This document shows, in pieces, positions 8,615 to 18,495 of a DNA stretch of 64,000 nucleotides (within the stretch, counting starts at the first letter, position 1; every line of letters starts with the position of its first letter). Origin of the DNA: Mesostigma viride. Its lineage: Eukaryota > Streptophyta > Mesostigmatophyceae > Mesostigmatales > Mesostigmataceae. The notes beneath the pieces are model-generated. The model saw nothing but the letters and a program-made list of their open reading frames with translations. It ran no database searches and was not told the origin of the DNA. Where the stretch lies: the NCBI GenBank assembly GCA_009746045.1, contig RPFO01000120.1, positions 1-64,000 of the forward strand. The letters are read 5' to 3'. Position numbers and translations under genes: made by a program.

Positions 8615-10778
8615 TTGCTAGATGCCGCGGGGGTACACTCCAACATGAAAGCCGAACGTCGTGGGGGTCTCGGCTTGGGTTTCGGTAATGCAATGAATCT
8701 GCTGGCAGAATCTGCGCTGGTTGCATGCAATGCTTCTTTCGCACGCCCCGCTGAGCAGCTGGCCACCTTTTTCGGGCCGTCGGATCGGGTGGTGTGCCTT
8801 GATTATGTCTGCGTACGTCGGGCTCAGCGCCCCTCAGTTGTCGATGCTCGCGTCCTGCAAGATTCGGTCAGCACGGTGGAATCTGATCATCGTCTTGTGC
8901 TCGCTCGCATCAGATTGCGGTTTCCTGGGGTGAAACCGTCGCGACATCTGGCACCTCAGCCAGATCTGAAGGTGCTCCGGATTGTGCTGAAGGATGCCGA
9001 CAAGATGTCAGCAGCAGAGCAGGCCGCTATGTCGCACAGGGATGATTTCCTGGCCGTATTCGACGCCCGGGGTGCAGCCGACAGCAGTTACACGCCATTC
9101 CGTCGCCGGGGGATATTTCAGTGATCCTCCGTGGTGTCGCCGCCAAGTATCGCCTAGCTGCCCGCACCCTCCCCACCTTGCCTCCGCGCCGGCAGCTTGC
9201 TGTCCACCGTCACGCACCGACAGTGGTCGCTGCCAGGCAGATGCTCCGCTGCAACAGAGATCCGATCGCCAAACCTGAGCTGCAAGCAGCTCTGAGGGCC
9301 GCCTACGAGCAGGCTGAGAAGGCAGATGCTCAGCAGATGGTCAAGGACCTGCGCAGCTGCCAGCAGAAGCACGACGGCAAGGGGGCCTGGTTCTGGTACA
9401 AGCGCCTCGGGCACCCGGACGGCCTCGGCCGGCCCCACCGCCACGACGTCCCCGGCGCCCCAGCCAAGCGGCTTCGTACCTGGGCCACGGCCACGGCCGA
9501 GGTCGTGGGGACAGCTGCGCCGCCCCCACCCCTGCTCCCAGCCGCCGCCGCCCGCCCGGCCGCCCTGGCCGGCCCCGCTGGGCCCCCTGCCCCGCCTAGG
9601 TCAGCGGCGGACTACCTAGTCCCCCCGCTGGTCGGCCCACTTGGCGACCCGTCAGACATGCCTCCTTTCACCTCTCGCGAGGTCACGGAGGCGGTCCAGC
9701 GCCTGCGTTATGACCCAGCCACCGGCTCTGACGAGATTCCGGCCGCAGTTGTAAAACTTGCAGCTGAATTCGAGGACACAGGTGTTATGCTGCTCTTCCG
9801 GGACATATCTGCAACCGCTTTCTGCTGTCGTCGCAACCACCTCCAGCGGCCTGGCAACACAGTTTTCGCACGATGCTGTACAAGAACAAGGGGTCGCCTG
9901 CCGACCCCGGCAACTACAGAGGGGTGTGCATTCAAAGTGCCCCCCTCAAGCTTCTTATGCGGCTCATCCTGAACCGCCTGCGCACGGCCCTGGACGGGAC
10001 TCAGCGAAACTCAGCACGGCTTCCGTTCAGGTCGCAACACAACAGTACAGGCGCTCTTCGCTACTCGCCGACTGGTGGAGGAACTGCAACGCCTTCAGCC
10101 TGGTGAGTCCCCTTTGCACCTTGTGCTGGTGGACTTCATCAAAGCCTTCGATTCGGTTTTCTGGCCTGCGCTTTGGGACATCCTCGAGTTGTTCCGGATC
10201 CCCCGCCCCCTGATTGCTGTCATCCGCAACCTGTATGAAGGGTCCACCGACTTCGGTGCGCACTTCTTACGGGACCACGCCCCCATGCCCTTTACAGAAG
10301 GGTGTGTGGCAGGGCTGCGTGCCGGCTGTCGCCCTACCTGTTCATTATTGTTGTCGAATACGTAATGATTCAGGCGCGCAAGCGATTTGCCCGCATCGTG
10401 GGCAGGGAACCAGGAGTGCAGGTTGCTAACAAATTCTGGCATGGCGGTGCGGACACGGAGATTCAGCTGGCAGACATCATCTACGCAGACGACACCACCC
10501 TCTTCGAGGACACTGAGCACGTGCAGACATGGCTTGACTGCCTGGCTATCGAGGCCCGTGCAGTGGGGCTTGAGGTCAGCAAGAAGACAGAGGCCCTGGC
10601 GGTTGGGCTCACCCACTCACCGCCGCCCCTCTATCTCCTAGACGGCTCTCGAGTCCTGTATCGGGACCGCGTTAAGCTGCTGGGCAGCTAGCCTGCTCCC
10701 CAGCTGCGAGGTTGATGTGGACCATCGCATCTCCCTCGCCTGGCACGCTTTACGCCAGTACCGGGCCCTGTGGCGCAA
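8615..10778 (+). pseudogene. LINE D ORF2, 5' part: APE endonuclease C-terminus and reverse transcriptase
   Basis: This is a decayed non-LTR retrotransposon ORF2 spread over at least four frames. At 8615-9120 is the C-terminal half of an exonuclease/endonuclease/phosphatase domain, with a GFGNAMNLLAES segment and the catalytic SDH in TVESDHRLVLARI. A basic linker follows. RT begins near 9690 (TGSDEIPAAVVK), passes through NYRGV at about 9910, motif A LVLVDFIKAFDSV at 10126-10164, motif B WQGCRLSPYLF near 10310-10345, and motif C IIYADDTTLF at about 10480-10505. The thumb region ends at ALWR near 10775, where another element is inserted; the frame resumes at 13771. The N-terminal half of the endonuclease is missing. 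It is non-functional. Confidence 0.75.
10770..10778. repeat. Target-site duplication GTGGCGCAA (left)
   Basis: The same nine bases recur at 13771-13779. They flank the inserted ORF1-only LINE, and LINE D ORF2 reads across if one copy and the insert are removed. Confidence 0.8.
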
Positions 10779-10975
10779 TTAATTAATTAATTAAAATCAT
10801 AGCTCCGTTGGGAGCATATGTAACACATAGCCCTGAGAAAGGGGCATCTATGGGTTTGTAATACAATCAGGGCTACAACCTGCAGGTGGAGGATGTACAA
10901 CTGTCACCTGCTCTGGGTGCACAAGGTGCACCTGCACCGCCATGATGGTTCATGCCTCCTTAACAAGCACAGGCA

Positions 10976-11179
10976 GTTACGTTAAATAGTGCCGGAACCT
11001 TTTGCCGCCTGAGGCAAATCGGTCCGTAACACTATTTTGCCCGGAATAACCACTTCCGAGCACCCAAGTTAATTCGGCCGAATTAACTTGGGTGCTCGGA
11101 AGTGGTTATTCCGGGCAAAATAGTGTTACGGACCGATTTGCCTCAGGCGGCAAAAGGTTCCGGCACTATTTAACGTAAC
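10976..11179. repeat. 204-bp perfect hairpin P1
   Basis: The stretch from GTTACGTTAAATAGTG to its reverse complement CACTATTTAACGTAAC is almost wholly self-complementary, with its centre at AATTCGGCCGAATT. It is a foldback or MITE-like unit with no loop to speak of. CAGGCA precedes it and recurs just after P3 (11954-11959), which may be the duplication made by the whole cluster. Confidence 0.8.
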
Positions 11180-11411
11180 TAAAACCTGGCCTCGTGGAGG
11201 GGGGACGAAGAGCCCGAGACATCCGCCTAGGCCGCTGAGCACGCACCACTAAATGCGCCGGAGCTGCCTCAGTGAGGATTCCAACCCCTGACCTCCAAGG
11301 TGCACAGGTTTTCACTCACTGAGGCAGCTCCGGCGCATTTAGTGGTGCGTGCTCAGCGGCCTAGGCGGATGTCTCGGGCTCTTCGTCCCCCCTCCACGAG
11401 GCCAGGTTTTA
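11180..11411. repeat. Spacer unit R in inverted plus partial direct form
   Basis: This spacer is the reverse complement of the unit at 11616-11748 followed directly by a partial forward copy of it. That makes a second long hairpin with arms of about 95 bp (AAAACCTGGCCTCGTGG outermost). The loop carries TTCCAACCCCTGACC, a damaged version of the tRNA-like B-box seen intact in the other spacer. Confidence 0.7.
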
Positions 11412-11615
11412 GTTACGTTAAATAGTGCCGGAACCTTTTGCCGCCTGAGGCAAATCGGTCCGTAACACTATTTTGCCCGGAATAACCACTTCCGAGCACC
11501 CAAGTTCATTCGGCCGAATTAACTTGGGTGCTCGGAAGTGGTTATTCCGGGCAAAATAGTGTTACGGACCGATTTGCCTCAGGCGGCAAAAGGTTCCGGC
11601 ACTATTTAACGTAAC
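11412..11615. repeat. 204-bp hairpin P2
   Basis: This is the second copy of P1, in the same frame of self-complementarity with one mismatch near the centre (TTCATTCGGCCGAATTAA). It sits between the two R spacers. Confidence 0.8.
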
Positions 11616-11748
11616 TAAAACCTGTGCACCTTGGAGGTCAGGGGTTCGAATCCTCACTGAGGCAGCTCCGGCGCATTTAGTGGTGCGTGCTCAGCGGCCT
11701 AGGCGGATGTCTCGGGCTCTTCGTCCCCCTCCACGAGGCCAGGTTTTA
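11616..11748. repeat. Spacer unit R, single copy, with B-box-like motif
   Basis: This single forward copy of R starts TAAAACCTGTGCACC and ends GGCCAGGTTTTA. It contains GGTTCGAATCC (about 11642-11652) with nearby GAGGTCAGGGG, resembling a tRNA T-arm. No full tRNA folds, because an acceptor stem and D-arm are missing. Confidence 0.6.
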
Positions 11749-11952
11749 GTTACGTTAAATAGTGCCGGAACCTTTTGCCGCCTGAGGCAAATCGATCCGT
11801 AACACTATTTTGCCCGGAATAACCACTTCCGAGCACCCAAGTTAATTCGGCCGAATTAACTTGGGTGCTCGGAAGTGGTTATTCCGGGCAAAATAGTGTT
11901 ACGGACCGATTTGCCTCAGGCGGCAAAAGGTTCCGGCACTATTTAACGTAAC
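11749..11952. repeat. 204-bp hairpin P3
   Basis: This is the third copy of P1, again nearly perfect. It closes the P-R-P-R-P cluster and is followed by TCAGGCA, matching the AGGCA before P1. Confidence 0.8.
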
Positions 11953-12285
11953 TCAGGCACCCAGGGGGGGCTTGAGGAGAGGGCCTAGAAGGCCTGCATG
12001 ACATATGGGGTGGAGGGTATGTGGCTAGGCTATAGCTGGTGTACACATGGCATCTCAGCAGAGAGTAACTCCCTGCATAGGCATCGCATGGCTAAATTCT
12101 TAATGCATCATCCATGGGAGGTCCCATTGTAGGCTGGGCGCGGCTAGATACTGAAAGCATCATCCATGGGGGCCATTATGGGCGCACATGCGCGTGGGCC
12201 ACTTGCAAGGCTAAGCCTATCTCATCTACACTACTGGTATATTCCCTAGCCTGGAGTGGCAGGAGGGGCCTGCCAGGGCTTGTGG
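11953..12285 (-). other. 3' non-coding region of ORF1-only LINE copy 1
   Basis: No coding frame. On the minus strand this follows ORF1 and, ignoring the hairpin cluster, runs on to the tail at 10779. It lies where ORF2 would sit in an autonomous element. Confidence 0.45.
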
Positions 12286-13602
12286 TCAACGTGGATGACC
12301 GCCCCCCTCCAGTATACCGGCTTCCCCCCTGCACGCTGCCGGAGCTGAAGGTAGGTCGGCCATAGCTCGCGTCGCCGCTGTTGCTGGGCCAAGGTCAAGT
12401 CGTCGTCCAGCGTGAAGCGAGTCTCCGAGAGCTTCTTGCGGCATGCATTTAAGGAACGCCAGCTTGTCCTTCATGTACTTAAAGGTGAGGAGCACGGGTG
12501 CCGGGCCAGCCTTCCCCCGCGCGCGGGGGAGGCGGACAACCGACATGTCCAGCTCACCAGTGAGTAACATGGGGGCAAGAATGGCGCGCTTAACTGCCTC
12601 AAGGAGACTCGTGGAGGTCTCACCTGCCGGCTGGTCGAAGTGCTTGACGATGACATTGTGGCTGCGCTTGTCGAGCTCGGCCGCCTCGCGAAGGTCGAGG
12701 GCTTGTTGCTTGAGTTGTGCCGCGATGGTGGAGGTGGTGGAGGTGGTGTGATGCTTAAGCAAGTCCGCCCAGGTGGAGGGAACATCACTGGCCGGGCCAG
12801 CAGGTGCCGGCTGGGCAGCGATTTCCTGCACCGCTTGGGCGGTGAGGTCGGCGGTGTCATGCAAGCTCTCAAGGGCGGTGGCGGTGGCTTGAAGGCGTTG
12901 GTCGAGGTCGAGGAGCTGGGCTTTGATGTCGGCAGTGAAGGCGGAAACGGCGGTGGAGGTGGAGGCGGTGGCGGTGGAAATGTGAGGAAGTTCAGCGGTC
13001 AGCGTGCCGCCGATTGCTGAAATGTCGGCAGCAAGGGGGGTCACGTGCTGCTGGAAGGCTTCCGTCAGGATGGAACGGAGTGTGGGGGCGGAGATGGATG
13101 GAGCCCAGATCTCGCCGTCGGAGCGCTTGAGAAGGGAGTTGAGGATGGCGTGCTGGAGTTCGGGGCGCTTGCACCCGGGCAGCAGGGTGAGGTGTCGCCA
13201 GAGGCGGCCGTCCGGGAGGATGAGGCGATTGTTCTCGTGGAGATGGAGGCACAGGTCGTTAAGCGAAGCGTAGTCCCCGAAGAAGATGCATCTCATAGCA
13301 TCAGTCGGAGACGGGTTGGTCCAGTCGTAATCAGTGACCATGAAAGGCAGTTGCCGAAAGCTCGGTTCTGAGGGGCGGGAGGACCCTCCTGTTTTGTCGG
13401 CTGAGCGGGTGCGCTTGGGGTCAGGCGATGCAGATGGCGAGGCGTTAAGCCCGGGAGGTTGCTGGACGACCACCAGTGCACGACTAGTGTCGCCGCTGCC
13501 TGCCGGACCTGATGGCGGAGCTGCAGCCTGAGCTGCAGACGTATTTTCATTGCCGAGCGCAGCCGCCAGGCTGCGTTGCGTCGAGGCGCGTTTATTCGCC
13601 AT
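12286..13602 (-). CDS. LINE ORF1 protein (RNA-binding/chaperone type), C-terminal frameshift
   Basis: This 438-codon frame starts with a low-complexity Ser/Pro/Thr segment. A folded middle follows, then a long Ala/Thr/Leu/Gln-rich helical stretch (about 180-320) that may be a coiled coil. A region like L1 ORF1 proteins comes next (VIVKHFDQPAGETSTSL, then PVLLTFKYMKDKLAFLK). Near 12440 the frame slips by one base. The alternate frame then continues the expected C-terminal domain, with TLDDDLTLAQQQRRRELW and a YWRG ending near 12300. That pattern (acidic turn, QQ-RR, W-P, YxRG) is typical of the ORF1 C-terminal domain. The fragment at 38348-39009 is a relative. Its role would be binding and chaperoning element RNA. 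Confidence 0.65.
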   Translation of the reverse strand: MANKRASTQRSLAAALGNENTSAAQAAAPPSGPAGSGDTSRALVVVQQPPGLNASPSASPDPKRTRSADKTGGSSRPSEPSFRQLPFMVTDYDWTNPSPTDAMRCIFFGDYASLNDLCLHLHENNRLILPDGRLWRHLTLLPGCKRPELQHAILNSLLKRSDGEIWAPSISAPTLRSILTEAFQQHVTPLAADISAIGGTLTAELPHISTATASTSTAVSAFTADIKAQLLDLDQRLQATATALESLHDTADLTAQAVQEIAAQPAPAGPASDVPSTWADLLKHHTTSTTSTIAAQLKQQALDLREAAELDKRSHNVIVKHFDQPAGETSTSLLEAVKRAILAPMLLTGELDMSVVRLPRARGKAGPAPVLLTFKYMKDKLAFLKCMPQEALGDSLHAGRRLDLGPATAATRAMADLPSAPAACRGEAGILEGGGHPR

Positions 13603-13770
13603 ATATTGCGTAATAGCGTCGGAAAATTATATCAGCATGTGCGTCTTAGAAAGACGAAGCGATTGTGATATTCACGGCTAAATTCGGTGCTCAAACGTGA
13701 AAGTTATGAGCTCCGACAGCCATGGCTACCTCGTGGCCGGAATTCGTCATTGAGTTGAATTCGTCATTCA

Positions 13771-14323
13771 GTGGCGCAAGCCCCTGGGCAAGATCGAGAA
13801 ACAGGACCTGTTCAAGGTCCTCGTCCTTCCTGTTCTCACGTATGGAGCCGAGACGTGGACCCTCACCGCCGACCTGGCCCGCAAGCTGGACGGCGCGGTC
13901 ACCAGCATGCTGCGTTCCATTTTCAGAGTAGGATATGCTGCTCATGTCCGCAATGAGGTCGACCTGTACCAGGGCATGCCCTATATATCACCAGCTAGCA
14001 CCATTAAGCAACGACGCCTGCAGCTAGTAGGGCACCTAGCTCGCACCAACCAGATAGACACCTCACGTGGCCCCCCCGCAGGACTGCGACCAGCCCAGCC
14101 TGGCCGGCACCTCCTGACGTGGGCTGGGCCCAGTGATGTTAGACGCCGCAAGGCCCGCACCTTCAAAGAACAGCTAGAAGAGGACATGGGGGGCCTAGGC
14201 CTCTCCGTGATTTGGAAGAAGATGATGGACAAGGCCAAGTGGGCCCAGGTCATAGAGGACAACGAGCCCCCCCCAGTGGGGAAGCGCCCGCGTGTGCAAT
14301 CCCGTGGGAGGCACGCCAGATAG
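13771..14323 (+). pseudogene. LINE D ORF2, C-terminal part after the insertion
   Basis: The frame resumes at the second GTGGCGCAA with KPLGKIEK, then VLPVLTYGAETWTLTADLAR, the conserved post-RT segment of RTE- and CR1-like ORF2 proteins. It shifts frame near 13900 into SMLRSIFRVGY and RRLQLVGHLARTN (a typical GH-ARM-like block), and ends at the stop near 14321. With 8615-10778 it forms one gene cut by the ORF1-only LINE. Confidence 0.7.
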
Positions 14324-14553
14324 CTCCCCTAGGGCAGCGTGCGGCTGCCTAGATAGATGTTAATTGTAGTTAGAATGCTGTTAGATAGATGTAGTATGTA
14401 GCCAATGTAGATAGATTAGACCGGTAGGACTGTTTGCACCCATCCATCCATCCATCCATCGGGGTTAATGCTCCGTGACTCCCCAACGGGAGCACGAGTC
14501 TAATTAATTAATTAATTAATTAATTAATTAATTAATTAATTAATTAATTAATA
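14324..14553 (+). other. 3' end of LINE D: stem-loop and TAAT-repeat tail
   Basis: After the ORF2 stop come about 145 bp of 3' UTR, a CATC microsatellite (about 14441-14460), a stem-loop TGCTCCGT...ACGGGAGCA at 14469-14494 and a TAAT-repeat tail at 14501-14553. The same hairpin plus tail, inverted, ends the two ORF1-only LINEs. It is probably the recognition site for the family's RT. Confidence 0.65.
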
Positions 14554-17175
14554 ACATGATGATGAGACAGCAAGAGTTTACACCCGTTTATCAATGAAAA
14601 AATATATACTCCCTACCTATGGCCTATGGCCGGACATGCATCACATTTTGTTCAAATTGAGAATTTATTAATTATGACTACTGCATTCACAGTGGATGCC
14701 GTGCGCGGCCTCTCCTAGCTAGTGAGTAGCTTTTTATATTACCTGTGGCCTGCCAGCCCTGCCTCCTAATGATATTTGGCAATGCATGAGAGACGGGGTG
14801 AGAGAATTGGACAGGTGTCCCTGCCCTGTCTTGTTGTGTAGCATGAATGACTTTACATACATTAGTGGGAAAATGAGACAACCAGCATATAGTTATCTCA
14901 TTTAATACACTACAAAAGATACACGGACACTTGCATGACATTGATCACAACTGTATTCAATAGGCAATACATCATCACCCCACATGCACATGCTGCATCT
15001 CAATCTGGCCGGGTTTGCTGGGCCTCTTATATATGAAAAAACTGTAGTATGAAAAAACTGCACACATGTGCAGTGAAATCCCGGTTACTGGTCACTGAAA
15101 TTGCAATGGCAGACGCACAATCTGCATGATGTAGCAGTGCCCAATCAACAAGTTCAGGCACCCCGGCCATTTTGAGATGCACGGCGAAGGGTCGATGCCT
15201 CCTGGATACCAACCTCCTAAATCGACCCAACACGTCCTACATCAACCTCGGCCAATGCGCCCGGGAACTTCTCCTTGTGCATGGCCTTGAACTCCTTGCG
15301 CATGTTGAGGCTCTTGCAAGTCGGGGGCATGTGCTGACATTGCAAACCATCCACCACCACCACCTGACATGCTGTATCATGCCATCGCCTTCACGGAGCT
15401 GTTTAGAATCCACCATGGAGATCATGACCGCAGTCTTGAGCAGCGTACGGCTCAGTATGGTATTGCAGCGCGAACACGCATGGCAGGTTGCAGGTTGGTC
15501 TTGCGCGTCCCCATGGAGCGCAATGCAGTAAGGTGGTTGTCAAGGAAGTCGGCTCTGGGTGGGTATGCATTGGGGGGAAGTCGGGACGGGCGTGGCAATA
15601 ACGGAAATCTTTGTACCCAAGCAAGCATAAATGCCACAAAACCCATGATCAGGTCACAACCAACATTGAACTTGTGGACAAAGCCTGCAAGGCTATGAAC
15701 TTGGTGATACAGCACAACCCATGCACCACTATAATAAGAAACCATTGAAGCACTACAGGTATTGCTGTTGAAGTTCTTGCAGAAGGCTCAGAGATATCTG
15801 TTGACACCATGCAAGGACACCAACCTAGCCAGAAAGCTATTGTAATAGCCATGCTAGGGAAAACTCTTACCGCATCTGGTTGGCAAGGTGTTGCCTCTCT
15901 CTGACCGCGAACATGCCCTCGCAGCTCAGCTCGAGGAAATGCCGGTTAGCAGCCCTGAACTCTGCGTCGCCGTACTTCAACGTGGTGATATGCCTTGCTG
16001 CATCCTTCTACGCGTTCCTGAATAGGGCACCAAAACACAAGGGCATTGCCACAAAAAATGAACACCGCGTTCATACAATGCAAACCATGAACACCATGCA
16101 GAGAGAAATTCATCCCTAGAAGCATGGCAAACCAGATGTCCAAAGAGAGTAGTAACACCACCACTTACTCGGGAATGGCCCGCTCCTTGGACCTCGATGA
16201 CGCAGATGCCTTGTAAATATTGATTCCCTCATGTTCACCCACGTCGGGGGCTGTGCCCTTCGCATGGATGAAGTACCACCTAGTGCGAAAAAATGCCAAC
16301 GCGTTCAGGACCTTATCCAGGGTGGCCTTCCCCTGCAACGAGTGAAACATTGGTACGACAGCATCCAAATACAAAGTGGGAAATACAGCGTGTGAATTGC
16401 GGCCTGACCGATGCCCCAGATGCAGCAGCAGAGACTTGTAAGGTTGTGCTTTGAAACATGGGACCGGACACACACAGCTCAGAAACCACAGTGCATTATA
16501 CATCTGCCTCCGTGTCTTTTCGGCTTTCCAGATACTGCTCGACCGCCCCCACTGTAGAAAGGTGTTCCTAGCCCTCCGCATACTCCGGTGTCGCGTGATG
16601 AAACACACAGAAACGTTTCCATGCTGATTGATATCGCCTCAAAGTTTGAAGGGTCATGCGGTTCCGCGAGTCAAAGCACTCGCGCCTGCCCTCCGATATC
16701 TCGCCGTTTGCTGCTGGGGGAGCAGTTGGGGGAGGGCGCGCCTGAAACAAACCAGCCCGGCTACGCCCATAGCCCGCTCTGCCTTCTTTCCCGTCGCTGC
16801 CACGTTGGCCTCCGGCATCCTCTTCCTACTGCCGGAGCAGGTCATTCTTCCCGCATCCGTTTCGCGTCCATTTCTGTGACGACCGTTGCTTTCTTTTGTG
16901 AACGGCGAATTCTCGTCCGTGGTGTCGGTGTCCTGCGCCTAAAATACCTGTCGGTTGTGGGTGGGTAGTACGAATGCGTCTCCTACTAAATTCTTGGATC
17001 CAGGACACGCAGCCCAGGACAGGCGCCAGGACACGTGGGGGTTTTCTGACCCACGCACATGGTCGTCCCCTCGCACCGCGACGGCAGTCCCCAGACCGCG
17101 ACACCACCCGCGACGGGGAGAGTCCCCAGACCAGGCCAGACCCGCGCCGCGCCCGGTCCCCGAGCCGGACGCCCC
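14554..17175. other. Unassigned 2.6 kb with exon-like fragments
   Basis: I cannot build a gene here. Protein-like pieces are short and bounded by plausible splice sites. On the minus strand these include: about 16750-16580, with RMTLQTLRRYQSAWKRFC, reminiscent of the N-terminal helical domain of tyrosine recombinases; 16450-16168, followed by a GTAAGT donor; 15998-15870, followed by GTAAGAG; and about 15345-15240, containing MRKEFKAMHKEKFPG. A plus-strand piece lies at 15645-15850. In-frame stops break each of them. This may be an intron-containing, decayed Crypton-like or host gene. The part from about 16970 to 17175 is GC-rich with no coding signal. Confidence 0.3.
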
Positions 17176-17613
17176 TGTTAGGAGTGAGAAAACAATGTTT
17201 GCCACAAAGTTTTACTTTATTTCAGTCAGATAAAAATAAGTCTCAGTCGGCAGCTGGCCGGCTGCTAGTTCCACCACAGGAGTGTGTGAGGTGTGAGGTA
17301 CTGAGAGAGCAAACAAGGTGCGTAGCTTCGCCTTTTAAACAATTCCAGGCTCAGCTACTGGGTAGCAGTTATGATCTTCCTACAACGTGGCCACACCAAA
17401 CCGGGTCTTTTCTGACTGTGTGGCAGTTACAATCATAACGTGATCTCAAGCCAACCATTCACTACAACCAAAGTTCAAGGTCAGTCACAGAATGACTGGG
17501 TCACTTATGGAACAGAACTTAAACATGCGGCACATGATGCCCGTCCATGCAGTCCAGAGCTAGCACTAAACTATAAGTACTAGTTTCAGGCAGGTGTGTC
17601 GATACTTCTGACA
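17176..17613 (-). repeat. 3' LTR of copia element C
   Basis: This 438-bp unit starts TGTTAGGAG and ends TTCTGACA on the plus strand, an imperfect TG...CA inverted pair. A polypurine tract (AGTAAGGGGGG, minus strand) abuts it at 17614-17624, where a 3' LTR should be, and pol follows. Its partner 5' LTR is not in the window. Confidence 0.65.
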
Positions 17614-17705
17614 CCCCCCTTACTCGGCACACAGGCCGGAAAACAAACTCAAGCAAGCCAGAACAAATGTTCACTAAATAAAAGAACTGTAGTATGGGAC
17701 CACTG

Positions 17706-18495
17706 TCACAGGCTAGCAAGTGTGTCCTTATTTTGTCTCATCTCGAATTGCCAGTAACTCAAATACCCAACAACTTGTGTCTGAGCTCCACAAAACGTGG
17801 CTCGGGTAGTGCCTTCAATGGTGAGCATGTCGGCGATCATCGCTGCCCCAGGAAGGTGAGACACCTGAACGGTGCCATCCGCGACCTTCGCGCGAATGTA
17901 GTGGTACTTGACGTCGATGTGCTTGGTACGCCGAGGGTGAACAGGGTCTTGTGACAGAGCCACAGCACCAGTGTTGTCGCAAAACACCTGAATTGGCCCT
18001 GAGGCCGGATCTGACACCCAACTCCTTGGTGATGGTGAGAAGGGGAACCACCTGCTGCGTGACACCGCACAGGGCCATGTACTCGGCCTCACAGGTGGAC
18101 AGGGCTGGAGTGGGCTGCTTGCGGCTGGTCCACTCCACCGCAGCACCGCGGTACATGACCACGTTGCATGCCAGTGATTGACTTGCGGTCCACAGGATCC
18201 GGTTTGCCCAGTCGGCATCCGAGTAGGCCAACAGCCCCCCCTGCCCCGTGTAGGACAGACCCAGGTCCTTGGTGTGTACCGCGTACTGAAGCACCCGGCG
18301 TGCCAGCCCAAGGTCGCTTACAGTAGGGTTTTTCATATTCTGAGTCAGCAGGTTGACTGCGAATGCCAGGTCAGGCCGAGTGCATCCCATCGCATACAGG
18401 AGTGCCCCGGTGATCGCTTGGTAGACGCGAGTGTCGTCCGCGTTGAGAAGCCCCCCCTCACCACGGGGGGTGTTGGGGACGATGGGCGTCTTCAC
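17706..18495 (-). pseudogene. pol: RNase H of copia element C, one frameshift
   Basis: This is a canonical Ty1/copia RNase H. It begins near the C-terminal RT thumb (GALLYAMGCTRPDLAFAV), followed by LLAYSDADWAN, WTSRKQPTPALSTCEAEYMAL, then after a one-base slip near 18000 VFCDNTGAVALSQDPV and KHIDVKYHYIRAKV. It ends at 17706. Unlike elements A and B, every hallmark (SDADW, CEAEYMAL, DN, KHID) is standard. Confidence 0.8.

Larger units (their letters stand above)
10779..13770 (-). mobile_element. ORF1-only (HAL1-like) LINE, copy 1, inserted in LINE D
   Basis: This 2992-bp insert is flanked by the 9-bp duplication GTGGCGCAA. On the minus strand it has a short 5' leader (13603-13770), ORF1 (13602-12286), then 3' non-coding sequence ending in a GCTCC/GGAGC hairpin (10801-10815) and a TTAA-repeat tail (10779-10794). 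No endonuclease or RT frame is present. About 1 kb of the 3' part is a secondary cluster of hairpins. The 3' hairpin plus TTAA tail matches LINE D at 14469-14553 and the copy at 37904-39009, so a partner's ORF2 probably mobilised it in trans. Confidence 0.7.

Noticed and set aside
11616-11748. tRNA gene in the hairpin spacer
   Set aside because: Only the T-arm/B-box part is convincing; the D-arm and a plausible anticodon arm are absent.
12443-13020. Plus-strand frames opposite LINE ORF1 (Gly-rich)
   Set aside because: These are shadows of the minus-strand ORF1, which has the recognised C-terminal domain and typical composition.
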